Shown here: positions 19,378 to 28,237 of the stretch, in pieces
Layout: each line of letters opens with the position of its first letter
How positions within the stretch are numbered: position 1 is the stretch's first letter
NCBI RefSeq assembly: GCF_009184425.1
Contig: NZ_WELG01000001.1
Coordinates: 596,933-660,932, forward strand
Length of the DNA: 64,000 bases
Origin: Flagellimonas olearia
GTDB taxonomy: Bacteria; Bacteroidota; Bacteroidia; Flavobacteriales; Flavobacteriaceae
Reading direction: 5' to 3'
Notes under the pieces: model-generated
Seen by the model: only the letters and a program-made list of their open reading frames with translations
The model's database searches: none
Told to the model about the DNA's origin: nothing
Translations under genes and position numbers: made by a program

Positions 19378-20319
19378 ATGAAGAAATCCAAAAATGATTT
19401 TATCGGAACACTCAGTGGAATAATACCACCGATGTTGACCCCACTTTTATCAGATTGGACCTTGGATCGTCCTGCTGTAAAAAAATTGATCGACCATATG
19501 ATAGATGGCGGGGTCAATGGAATATTTATTTTGGGAACCACGGGAGAATCCACAAGTTTAAGCTATCGCACTAGGAGGGAATTGATTGAACAGACCATTG
19601 GTCATGTGCATGGAAGAGTCCCGGTATTGGTAGGTATTACCGATACATCCATTGAAGAAAGCTTGGAGTTGGTTTCCTTGGCTCATGATTTTGGAGCTGA
19701 TGCAGTAGTTGCTGCTCCACCCTTTTATTTTCAATTGGGTCAAGAAGAACTATTTGAGTTTTACTGGGATTTGGCAGACCGTTCAAAACTTCCCATATTT
19801 CTTTATAATATGCCCTCAATGACCAAAATTTCCATGTCGATAGATACGGTTGTGCGTTTATCCGCCCATGAAAATATAATCGGTCTTAAGGACAGTTCAG
19901 CCAATACGGTTTACTTTCAAAGTTTAAAATATAGTATCAAAAGAGAGGATTTTGCACTTTTTGTGGGGCCTGAGGAAATCATGGCCGAGACAGTTTTAAT
20001 GGGTGGCAATGGAGGGGTAAATGGTGGAGCGAACCTATTCCCAGAACTGTATGTTCGTATGTACAATGCAGCGGTAGACCATGACTTTGAGTCCATTAAG
20101 ATTTTGCAACGCCAAATTTTGGAAATTTCGTCGCTGATCTATAATGTTGGAAAATATAATTCAAGCTATTTAAAGGGTTTGAAAGGTACGGCATCGTTAC
20201 TGGACATCTGTGGAAACTATTTGGCACCACCGCTGAAACCATTTTTAAAAAGAGAAATGGATCAGTTGGCCAATAATTTGGTAAAGATCCGGAAGAACCT
20301 CCATAAAACACTATCCTAA
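19378..20319 (+). CDS. NanA/DapA-superfamily aldolase, candidate N-acetylneuraminate lyase
   Basis: A 313-residue class I pyruvate aldolase of the dihydrodipicolinate synthase superfamily. Visible sites are the pyruvate carboxylate motif GTTGES, the tyrosine of LYNMPS and the Schiff-base lysine of GLKDSS. The superfamily includes sialate lyase, DHDPS and several 2-keto-3-deoxy sugar acid aldolases. True NanA enzymes more often have Gly-Ser-Thr-Gly-Glu. Sialate lyase is the best reading with a GH33 sialidase, epimerase, nagA and nagB nearby, but a 2-keto-3-deoxy-L-fuconate aldolase would also fit the fucose genes. The 275-base spacer before it holds nothing recognised. Confidence 0.8.
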   Translation: MKKSKNDFIGTLSGIIPPMLTPLLSDWTLDRPAVKKLIDHMIDGGVNGIFILGTTGESTSLSYRTRRELIEQTIGHVHGRVPVLVGITDTSIEESLELVSLAHDFGADAVVAAPPFYFQLGQEELFEFYWDLADRSKLPIFLYNMPSMTKISMSIDTVVRLSAHENIIGLKDSSANTVYFQSLKYSIKREDFALFVGPEEIMAETVLMGGNGGVNGGANLFPELYVRMYNAAVDHDFESIKILQRQILEISSLIYNVGKYNSSYLKGLKGTASLLDICGNYLAPPLKPFLKREMDQLANNLVKIRKNLHKTLS

Positions 20320-20363
20320 CGTATATTCAGGCATGGAAATGCCTTTTCAAATTAAGACTGACA

Positions 20364-21839
20364 ATGGACACCTTAGATATAGTTGTTTTTTTAATCTATA
20401 TAGTTGGAATAGCAATTTTCGGAAGTACTTTTTTTAAGAAGACCAAGACATCGTCTTCATATACCCTTGGCAATAAAGATATACCCCAATGGGTCATTAC
20501 AATGTCCATATTCGCAACTTTTGTGAGCAGCATAAGTTATTTGGCATTACCGGGAAATGCGTTTCAGTCAAATTGGAATGCATTTGTCTTTAGTTTGTCT
20601 TTGCCCATTGCCTCTCTGATCGCCTCTCGTTTTTTCGTGCCATTGTATCGAAAGGTCAATAGTCCGTCGGCTTATACATTTATGGAACAGCGTTTTGGTA
20701 CTTGGGCAAGAATATATGTGTCATTTTGCTATTTGCTTACCCAACTGATGCGCATAGGGACCATACTTTACCTGCTCGGTCTTACATTGAATGCCATTGC
20801 TGGATGGGATATCACCACGATTATTGTCCTTACAGGACTTGTTGTAGCAGTGTATTCTATGCTTGGGGGCATCTCAGCGGTTCTTTGGACCGATGCCATC
20901 CAGGGTATCATTTTAATCGTTGGTGCCATTGTTTGCCTGGGATTTATCCTTTTTTCGATGCCGGAAGGACCCTTTCAAATGTTTGAGATAGCGATGGATA
21001 ACCGAAAATTTGGGTTGGGTAGTTTTGAACTAGACCTTTCCAAGCCAACTTTTTGGGTTGTTCTGATTTATGGCATAGTGGTCAATCTACAAAATTATGG
21101 GGTCGACCAGAACTATGTGCAGCGTTATATGGCTTCAAAGACGGACAAGGATGCCAAACGTTCCGCTTTAATGGGGGGGCTACTATATGTGCCAATTTCA
21201 GCACTTTTCCTTTTCATTGGTACAGCGCTTTTTGCTTACTACGAATCGGTAGCTACATTACCCACGGAACTCCAAGGAGCAAATATGGGAGACCGTGTTT
21301 TTCCGTATTTTATAGTCAATGTTTTACCCTCTGGTATGAGCGGCTTATTGATTGCCTCCATCTTTGCTGCGGGAATGAGTACTATTTCTACAAGCTTCAA
21401 CAGTTCCGCAACCGTTTTTCTTACAGACTATTATAATAAATACTATAAGAAAACCGCCACCAATGAACAACGGATGCGCGTATTGTACATTGCCTCTTCG
21501 GTCATAAGTATAATTGGAATCTTGATAGCCATTGCAATGATCAATGTGAAAAGCGCCCTTGATGCATGGTGGAAGTTAGCTTCGATATTCAGTGGGGGTA
21601 TGTTGGGACTCTTTCTACTGGCCATTTTTTCAAGACATAAAAACACAGTAGGGGCTATTCTTGGTGTCATATCAGGTCTTGCTGTAATATTGTGGTTAAG
21701 TCTCTCGAATATTTTACTGGGGCCAAATGCTCTTGGCAATCAATTCCATACCTATTTGACCATAGTTTTTGGAACTGGGATTATTTTTCTTGTTGGTTTT
21801 TTGATATCCCTTTGCGGAAAGGAAAACAACACTAAATAG
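20364..21839 (+). CDS. second sodium:solute symporter (SSS family)
   Basis: A 491-residue SSS transporter with about 13 membrane segments. Motifs: SYTLGNKDIPQWVITM near the N terminus, MLGGISAVLWTDAIQG, NYGVDQNYVQRYMASK, and GLLIASIFAAGMSTISTSFNSSA at the sodium site. It starts 44 bases after the aldolase, so it probably imports the substrate of that enzyme, for example a free sialic acid. It is clearly different from the symporter at 4252, which implies two imported sugars. Confidence 0.93.
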   Translation: MDTLDIVVFLIYIVGIAIFGSTFFKKTKTSSSYTLGNKDIPQWVITMSIFATFVSSISYLALPGNAFQSNWNAFVFSLSLPIASLIASRFFVPLYRKVNSPSAYTFMEQRFGTWARIYVSFCYLLTQLMRIGTILYLLGLTLNAIAGWDITTIIVLTGLVVAVYSMLGGISAVLWTDAIQGIILIVGAIVCLGFILFSMPEGPFQMFEIAMDNRKFGLGSFELDLSKPTFWVVLIYGIVVNLQNYGVDQNYVQRYMASKTDKDAKRSALMGGLLYVPISALFLFIGTALFAYYESVATLPTELQGANMGDRVFPYFIVNVLPSGMSGLLIASIFAAGMSTISTSFNSSATVFLTDYYNKYYKKTATNEQRMRVLYIASSVISIIGILIAIAMINVKSALDAWWKLASIFSGGMLGLFLLAIFSRHKNTVGAILGVISGLAVILWLSLSNILLGPNALGNQFHTYLTIVFGTGIIFLVGFLISLCGKENNTK

Positions 21840-22176
21840 AATCGAGTAAGGTCGTTTGTATGCTTATTGCTCAAGAATATATTGGATGTTTATATCGAAC
21901 TTTTTTTAAGGGATCCGTAATTCCATGGGAACCATATGGTATCGACTCTGTTTGATATAGACAGTTTTATCACATATTTGATACTGAGCATGGTATGACA
22001 AGGAATACGGTGGTTCTCTTTTTGGCTCCATACGTTTAGAGGTTGGATTCACACAGAGGAGTATTTGAAACATAAATGGTAAATTATAAGTTGGAGCATA
22101 TTAATTACAAAGAATAAGCGTCATGTAGTTTTATTGCTTTTAGAATTAATACGGTGGGAAAACAGATTAATATACA
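21840..22176. other. 337-base spacer without recognised content
   Basis: No reading frame of interest, no operator copy and no clear terminator or promoter was found on either strand. Confidence 0.4.
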
Positions 22177-22953
22177 ATGGATTTAGGTTTAAGAAACAAG
22201 GTGGTTATAGTGACCGGGGGTGCATCCGGTATTGGGAAGGGAATACTACTTGGATTAATAGAGGAAGGGGCAGTTCCCTGTATTTTGGATAGGAATGACA
22301 CTTCCATCAATTCATGTATATATGAATTGGGAGAACTTGGTCAAAAAGTCATTGCTTTCAATATGGAACTTACGGATGAAAAATCCTGTAAAAATGTTAT
22401 CAAGGATATTATAAGAATTAAAGGGAAAATAGATGGTCTTATAAACAATGCGGGAACAAATGATGGAGTGGGACTGGAACATGGTTCGCTCCCTAAATTT
22501 TTTAATTCACTGGAGAACAATGTGGGTCATTATCATCTGATGGCCAAGACATGCCTGCCATTTTTAAAAAAGTCAAAAGGGAGCATTATAAATATAGTGT
22601 CAAAAACATATACCACGGGTCAAGGTGGAACTTCTGGTTATGCTGCAGCCAATGGAGCAAGAGTATCCTTAACAGAGGAGTGGGGACATGAACTTAGGGG
22701 ATATGAAATTTCTACTTATGCTATTGTTGTAGCTGAGTGCTGGACACCACAGTACAAGTCTTGGATATCCAAAAGGGAAAACCCGGAAAAGATTTTGCGG
22801 ACCATCAACTCCAGAATTCCTATGGAGAATAGAATGACTACCACTACAGAATTGGCTGACATGACACTTTTTCTACTTTCAAAAAAGTCGGGTATTATAA
22901 GTGGCCAAACCATATTTGTAGATGGGGGGTATGTGCATTTGGACAGAAAATAA
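22177..22953 (+). CDS. short-chain dehydrogenase with altered catalytic motif
   Basis: A 258-residue Rossmann-fold SDR. The dinucleotide motif TGGASGIG, the NNAG motif and catalytic-position Ser142 (INIVSKTY) are present. The expected Tyr-x3-Lys motif reads Tyr155-Ala-Ala-Ala-Asn159, so the catalytic lysine is replaced by asparagine (codon aat). The TTGQGGTSGY and VVAECWTPQY segments resemble SDRs associated with L-fucose oxidation, which would fit the locus, but that is family memory only. The gene stands alone between two spacers. Either the enzyme uses a different proton relay or it is impaired. Confidence 0.82.
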   Translation: MDLGLRNKVVIVTGGASGIGKGILLGLIEEGAVPCILDRNDTSINSCIYELGELGQKVIAFNMELTDEKSCKNVIKDIIRIKGKIDGLINNAGTNDGVGLEHGSLPKFFNSLENNVGHYHLMAKTCLPFLKKSKGSIINIVSKTYTTGQGGTSGYAAANGARVSLTEEWGHELRGYEISTYAIVVAECWTPQYKSWISKRENPEKILRTINSRIPMENRMTTTTELADMTLFLLSKKSGIISGQTIFVDGGYVHLDRK

Positions 22954-23068
22954 CTTCCTCTTTGGTGCAGAAAGAAATCGGTTATATGTGAACCGATAAA
23001 TCCAAGATGGGTTTATTTTGGATTGTTGTTCAAATAGACATTATAGCTTCCATTTTATGACCCTAACT

Positions 23069-23551
23069 TTAAAATAGAACATTTGTGGTGGCTTGATATG
23101 ATTTTAAGAAGCATTTCATATTATTGAATATCAAAGATATGGACAGCATTATCAATACCCCGCTAAGTACTGGAAAAAGAACATACCAGTACCCTAATCC
23201 GGTAATATCATCCGTGCCGATAACTGCAATCAGGGCAGTTGCCCCCCGGTGGGTGGAGAGTCTTACTATATTGCATTGCGAGAATGGAGAGAGAGAGAGA
23301 GAGACGGATTGGGCTACGGATAGCCAAAGGGCTGTGAATGGCTCCATAAATCAATACGCCTGTCGCGCCGAAGGACCCAATCAATAGTATATTGTCAGAT
23401 CCTCCAAAAATTGGCCTTGAATGATTCCAATACAAGCAATCCCAATGAAGAATCCCAAAAATGACCAGAATAGTTCTTTAGGTTCCACTGATGTTTCCTT
23501 GTAGACTATATATCTCCCTATGCGATATCCCCGTTTTATACTTTTCTTCAT
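23069..23551 (-). pseudogene. decayed HPP-family membrane protein gene
   Basis: Pieces of one HPP-family integral membrane protein are spread over different frames of the minus strand. An N-terminal part starts at ATG 23551 (MKKSIKRGYRIG, then LFWSFLGFFIGIACIGIIQ). A shifted segment follows with LLIGSFGATGVLIYGAIHSPLA. Then comes the signature TLHPPGG, and after another shift GATALIAVIGTDDITGLGYWY to the stop at 23069. Several frameshifts and an internal deletion between SPLA and TLHPP make it non-functional. Remains of a promoter (-7 TATCTTTG, 23560-23567) lie upstream. The family is linked to nitrite/ion transport in some bacteria. Confidence 0.82.
23287..23304 (+). repeat. (GA)9 dinucleotide tract
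   Basis: Nine perfect GA repeats inside the HPP pseudogene, at about the place where an internal segment of the gene is missing. Confidence 0.9.
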
Positions 23552-23854
23552 TGAGGGGACAAAGATACGATTATACAGGTGTGGAACAACCTAAATAGCC
23601 ATGACCGTTTAACAGCTTGCAAGATAAATAGGTGGAATCTAGTTTGATCTACTGGTTTTTATCTTGGAAATTCAGTTGGTATTCCAGTACAACCTTGTCC
23701 ATCAAGGCATTTCATCCATGTGATTGACCCACCAAGGATTGGGATTCATTTAAAAAAGATGCCACATCTAGTTAAGGGATTGGTAAACTGACAGGGGGAT
23801 GGCCGCTTGAGCACTATTTGTAAAATATAGGATACATCAAAAATGAACAAGATA
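23552..23854. other. spacer between HPP pseudogene and operators
   Basis: Contains the remnant HPP promoter at its left edge. I see no gene or repeat in the rest. Confidence 0.4.
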
Positions 23855-23950
23855 CTTGTATATATTAAATAATATATCTACTATTGCTTAAACGTTAAAG
23901 CATTTAATTGTTTTGTATTCTGTAACTAAAAATTTAAACGCTTAAGTTTT
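23855..23950 (+). promoter_or_regulatory. promoter with LacI operators O4 and O5
   Basis: O4, TTGCTTAAACGTTAAAGCAT, is at 23884-23903. As at O1 and O2 it begins at the sixth base of a -7-like box (TACTATTG, 23879-23886), with CTTG 20 bases upstream as a -33-like box. O5 (23931-23950, aatttaaacgcttaagtttt) is a second, inverted match 47 bases downstream, a spacing that would allow cooperative or looped binding. The controlled genes start at 24158. The leader between (about 260 bases) holds no recognised gene. Confidence 0.72.
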
Positions 23951-24157
23951 AACCAAAACATAAAACATGAATAGGGAACATCGATTTTATGGTTATGCAG
24001 CCATGGATTTATAAAGACGGTCTTCTTGCCATTCTAAATTTTTAAAGGATTTGCTTAGAGGAATGGGAATTTCTGGAATGTTGGGACACCAATCTTTTCA
24101 ACAAAATAGTTTGTCAATAGTATATGTAAACCGAATAGGTATTCAAGAAATTTAAAA

Positions 24158-25513
24158 ATGGGTGAAAAACAAAGTTCGCGACGGGAATTCATTAAAAAAG
24201 CGGCTACAGGTTCGACCTTTTTCGTGGCCGGTGGGGTACTACCACAGTTCAGTGCAAAAAGTTATCGGCAAATTTTAGGGGCCAACAACAGAATCAACGT
24301 TTCCATGATGGGGGTCAATAGTCGAGGGAAAGCCTTGGCACAGAATTTTGTACAGCATCGGAATTTTAATGTTCTACATATCTGTGATGTGGATAGTCGT
24401 GCCATTGTCAACTGTATGAAGGCAGTCAGGCAACGGCAGGACAAAAAGGTAAAGACCTTTGTGGATTTTAGGAAATCACTGGACAGTAAAGATATTGATG
24501 CCTTGGTGATTGCGGCTCCCGACCACTGGCATGCACCGGCTTCACTTTTGGCCCTACAGGCAGGCAAACATGTATATGTAGAAAAACCATGTAGCCATAA
24601 CCCAAGGGAGGGAGAGTTGTTGGTTCAGGCTGCATTGAGATACAATAAGATTGTTCAAATGGGTAATCAACGGCGTTCATGGCCTAATGTGATCGAAGGT
24701 GTCAACGCGCTTAAGAGCGGAGTCATTGGTCGAGTTTATTTTGGTAAGGGTTGGTATACCAACAATCGTCCTTCCATTGGTATTGGAAAGGAGATGTCAG
24801 TCCCTGAATGGCTTGACTGGGATCTGTGGCAAGGTCCGGCTCCTAGAAAGCAATTTAAGGATAATATTGTCCATTATAATTGGCATTGGAGGTGGCATTG
24901 GGGAACAGGGGAGGCGTTGAACAATGGGACCCATATGATAGATCTTCTACGATGGGGTATGGGAGTGGATTATCCTACAAAGGTCAATTCCAATGGTGGT
25001 CGGTATCGGTATATGGATGACTGGGAGACACCGGATACCCAAATCATCAATCTCGATTTTGACAATGAAATGGCCATTTGTTGGGAGGGTAGAAGTTGCA
25101 ACGGAAAGAACATAGAAGGGAGTTCGGTAGGTGTTATGTTCTATGGAGAAAAGGGGAGTATGTTGATTCCGGGAGGGGATAGCTATACCATTTTTGATTT
25201 GGATGGGACCGTATTAAAGAAATCAAAGATGGTTTCTGTAATCGATTCAAGGGATAAAATGAATCCAGCAGAAGCTTTGGATGCACTCCATATCCAAAAT
25301 ATGTATAATGCAATCTCCGAAGGGGAGAAACTTAATTCCAATATAGTCTCTGGACATAAAAGTACCTTGTTGGTACAATTAGGTAACATTTCCCAACGTA
25401 TCGGAAGGTCTTTGGATATAAATCCTGAAAACGGACATATTCTCCGCGACGAAGAGGCCCAAAAGCTTTGGGGGCGTTCCTATGAGAAAGGCTGGGAAAT
25501 GAAACTTACCTAG
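24158..25513 (+). CDS. Tat-exported Gfo/Idh/MocA-family oxidoreductase
   Basis: A 451-residue NAD(P)-dependent sugar oxidoreductase. A twin-arginine signal (SRREFIKKAATG) precedes the Rossmann domain (INVSMMGVNSRGKALAQNF), with the family motif VYVEKPCSHN and the substrate-domain GTHMIDLLRWG. It lacks the GH109-type features I would expect of an NAD-dependent hexosaminidase. Proteins of this type with Tat signals and a neighbouring DUF1080 partner are proposed to oxidise glycosides at C3 in the periplasm. It is the first gene after operators O4/O5. Partner gene follows after 32-125 bases, depending on its start. Confidence 0.9.
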   Translation: MGEKQSSRREFIKKAATGSTFFVAGGVLPQFSAKSYRQILGANNRINVSMMGVNSRGKALAQNFVQHRNFNVLHICDVDSRAIVNCMKAVRQRQDKKVKTFVDFRKSLDSKDIDALVIAAPDHWHAPASLLALQAGKHVYVEKPCSHNPREGELLVQAALRYNKIVQMGNQRRSWPNVIEGVNALKSGVIGRVYFGKGWYTNNRPSIGIGKEMSVPEWLDWDLWQGPAPRKQFKDNIVHYNWHWRWHWGTGEALNNGTHMIDLLRWGMGVDYPTKVNSNGGRYRYMDDWETPDTQIINLDFDNEMAICWEGRSCNGKNIEGSSVGVMFYGEKGSMLIPGGDSYTIFDLDGTVLKKSKMVSVIDSRDKMNPAEALDALHIQNMYNAISEGEKLNSNIVSGHKSTLLVQLGNISQRIGRSLDINPENGHILRDEEAQKLWGRSYEKGWEMKLT

Positions 25514-25638
25514 AGAACAAAAATTAGTCTATAAAAATAAAACTCATGAAATCAGTCGTCAAAAATCTTAGGCATAACCTTTTTAACGGAATGCAATATT
25601 TTTTTTCCGTTCGATATACCGATCATTTCAATGAACTT

Positions 25639-26496
25639 ATGAAGCTAAGACCTTTAAAACCCATCCTTGCGAAATATCTCTGCTTTGCTGGTATGGTAAT
25701 GTCTTTGGGTTTCTTTGGTTGTTCTGGAAAAATGAATAAGAAAATGGCAAGGGTCATTTCAACTGCTACCAATGCTGACAATACGTTAACTGTTCAAGAG
25801 AAGGGGGAAGGATGGGAACTGCTGTTCAATGGTACAAACTTTGATGGGTGGCGTATTTTAGGTCATGATGATGCGCAAAGTGTTCTTTGGGAAATTGAAG
25901 AAGGTATCGTTCACAAGGTGAATAGTGGGGAAGTACCTTCACTGGCCGATGGGCAACCTTTAAATGGGGGGGACTTGATGACGATAAAAAAATATGATGA
26001 CTTCGAACTTTATTTTGAATGGAAGATTCTAAAAGCAGGTAATACAGGATTAAAGTATAATGTATCCGAGGAACTCTCCCAGAAATACTCCAAACATTCC
26101 GCCATAGGCTTTGAATATCAATTATTGGATGATGGGGATACCCTATATGCTGGAAAGCTAAAATGCTCACAGTTCACAGGAAGTCTTTATGATCTAATAC
26201 CTGCAAACAATGCCCGTCCAAAACCTGTCGGTGAGTTCAATACCAGTCGAATAATCATTGATGGAAACCATGTATCCCATTGGTTGAATGGAGAAAGGGT
26301 AGTGGAGTATGTATTTGGTTCCAAACAGCTGGATTCCGTATATAAATTAAGTAAGTACAAGGACTATCTTCAATTTTTGGATAAGCGAAGTGGACATATT
26401 GTACTTCAAAACCACAAGGACGATGCATGGTTCAAAAATATTAAGATACGTGAATTGAATAAGGCTGAGAATCTTAAACCCAAACATCAAGAATGA
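25639..26496 (+). CDS. DUF1080 (3-keto-glycoside hydrolase-like) lipoprotein
   Basis: A secreted concanavalin-like beta-sandwich protein of the DUF1080 family. Hallmarks are GWELLFNGTNFDGWRI at the start of the domain, LMTIKKYDDFELYFEWKI, and the end HIVLQNHKDDAWFKNIKIREL. I chose ATG 25639 because it places the lipobox GFFGC at residue 28; the frame is open from 25546, which would leave an unusually long 58-residue leader. Characterised relatives cleave 3-keto-glycosides, so a two-step oxidation and cleavage with the preceding oxidoreductase is a reasonable inference. Confidence 0.87.
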   Translation: MKLRPLKPILAKYLCFAGMVMSLGFFGCSGKMNKKMARVISTATNADNTLTVQEKGEGWELLFNGTNFDGWRILGHDDAQSVLWEIEEGIVHKVNSGEVPSLADGQPLNGGDLMTIKKYDDFELYFEWKILKAGNTGLKYNVSEELSQKYSKHSAIGFEYQLLDDGDTLYAGKLKCSQFTGSLYDLIPANNARPKPVGEFNTSRIIIDGNHVSHWLNGERVVEYVFGSKQLDSVYKLSKYKDYLQFLDKRSGHIVLQNHKDDAWFKNIKIRELNKAENLKPKHQE

Positions 26497-26958
26497 AAGT
26501 CATCTATGTTGTTGTTATGATTGCTAAGATGCCCTTGTTTTATGGAGAAAGAATCCAGAGTAGATTGTATTCCAATCGAAAGCTTAGCCGAAGGTGAAGG
26601 TACGTACTGGTAAAAATTGAATTTAAGGTGAAAAGAGTGAAAAGAAAGAAGCCGCTTGATCGAATGTTCGAGTTTTATACTTGAACGGATACTATGGGTA
26701 AATTCAAAGCCAACAAGTTTCGAAGGGTTCATGTACGGGTTTTAAAGATGTCAAACTGAAGTACATTGGCCCCTTTGAAGGAAAATTCAAAGCATCTCTT
26801 CTTTCTTATATACATGGATTGACGGTTCTTGGTTCACGAATGCCATAGAAAATGCGAGCTTGATATATCTAGCAGCTAATCCATATATCGAATCAAATGG
26901 TAGGGATTTGATGTAAAGCATTTGATATCGATGTGGAGTTCAATCAAACTAAAAATGT
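26497..26958. other. 462-base spacer with coding debris
   Basis: Short fragments look protein-like on the + strand, such as FKDVKLKYIGPFEGKFKASL near 26,745, but they lie in different frames with stops between them and I do not recognise a family. It contains the second copy of tcaaatggtagggatttg (first near 3,893). Probably remnants of one or more lost genes. Confidence 0.3.
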
Positions 26959-28086
26959 ATGGGTATGGAAGAGACGAATACACGAGTTACTTCTTTGGAT
27001 TTTTTTCGAGGCGCCACAGTAATTGCGATGATTGTTGTCAATGATCCCGGTAGTAGTAAATTTCGGTATCAACAACTCTCACATGCCACATGGGAAGGAT
27101 GTACCGCTACCGATCTTATTTTTCCCATTTTTCTTTTTATAGTTGGAGTTTCAATAGCTTTTGCGTTTGACAAATCGATTTCGAAAGGTAAAACTAGAAG
27201 GGACCTCTTGATAAAGTCCATTAAAAGGGCAGTAATCATTTTCATGCTAGGTCTATTTTTGAATTTGTTTCCGGATTTTGATTTTACTTCTTTTAGAATA
27301 CCTGGTGTACTCCAACGAATAGCTTTGGTGTTTGTGTTCTGTGCTGTGATTAACCTATATGCGGGTGAAAAAAGTCAATACATCTGGTTTATATCAATTT
27401 TGGTGGGGTATTTCATTATAATGACCTTTGTGCCGATACCTGGAATCGGTAGGCCTAATCTAGATCCAACAAACAACTTTTCAGCTTGGTTCGATAGGTT
27501 GTTGTTAAATGGATATATGGGCGGAAAAGGCAAAGGCCTGTATGATTCAACGGGCATTTTCACAACTGTTCCTGCCGTAGCTTCAGGTCTTTCAGGAGTT
27601 TTGGTTGGTCATCTATTCTTATCAGAAAAAATGACCGACAACGTTAAACTAATTTGGATGTTTATAGTCGGAAATATTTTGTTGGTTGTGGGATGGATTT
27701 GGAGTTTTGAGTTTCCTATGATAAAGCGGCTTTGGACATCTTCTTATGTTTTATATACTTCAGGCATGGCAATCTTATTTTTTGCAACCTCATATTGGTT
27801 TATCGATGTTTTAGGATATCAAAAAAAAATAAAACCAATTCTAGCTTTTGGCTCAAACGCTCTGATTGCATATTTTGCTGCAAGTATATTGGGTAAATCC
27901 ACATCTTTGAAGATTATTGATGATAACGGGACGCTCAATAGTATCAAAGATTTGATGTTTAACGAAGTATTGACGAGAATATTTAATCCTTACAACGCCT
28001 CGCTTGTCTATTCCATTTTAAGTTTGTCGATATTATTCATTTTAGTATGGGGATTATTTAGAAGGAACATAATAATTAAAGTTTAA
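26959..28086 (+). CDS. HGSNAT/NagX-like membrane acyltransferase (DUF5009-type)
   Basis: A 375-residue polytopic membrane protein (about 10 segments) related to heparan-alpha-glucosaminide N-acetyltransferase. The hallmark N-terminal SLDFFRGATVIAMIVVND and the following SHATWEGCTATDLIFPIFLFI are present; the histidine of SHATW corresponds to the acetyl-accepting histidine of the human enzyme. Such proteins (sometimes NagX) are frequent in bacterial GlcNAc loci and may move or acetylate amino sugars at the inner membrane. ATG at 26965 is an alternative start. It is the last gene of the glycan locus. Confidence 0.85.
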   Translation: MGMEETNTRVTSLDFFRGATVIAMIVVNDPGSSKFRYQQLSHATWEGCTATDLIFPIFLFIVGVSIAFAFDKSISKGKTRRDLLIKSIKRAVIIFMLGLFLNLFPDFDFTSFRIPGVLQRIALVFVFCAVINLYAGEKSQYIWFISILVGYFIIMTFVPIPGIGRPNLDPTNNFSAWFDRLLLNGYMGGKGKGLYDSTGIFTTVPAVASGLSGVLVGHLFLSEKMTDNVKLIWMFIVGNILLVVGWIWSFEFPMIKRLWTSSYVLYTSGMAILFFATSYWFIDVLGYQKKIKPILAFGSNALIAYFAASILGKSTSLKIIDDNGTLNSIKDLMFNEVLTRIFNPYNASLVYSILSLSILFILVWGLFRRNIIIKV

Positions 28087-28237
28087 AAGTAAGCCGCTTA
28101 AAAATGTAATGTCTAAATTACAATCAATCCGAAGGTAGCCTTCCTTGAAACAAGTACTATTGATTAAGAATTGTTGAATTTAGAGCTGTCCTAAAAAAGC
28201 TATGGTCAAATATGGAACAACCGCAAATTTAGAGACC

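Noticed and set aside
24158-25513. GH109 alpha-N-acetylgalactosaminidase reading of the Tat-signal oxidoreductase
   Set aside because: The EKP motif and general pattern fit ordinary Gfo/Idh/MocA dehydrogenases better than GH109.
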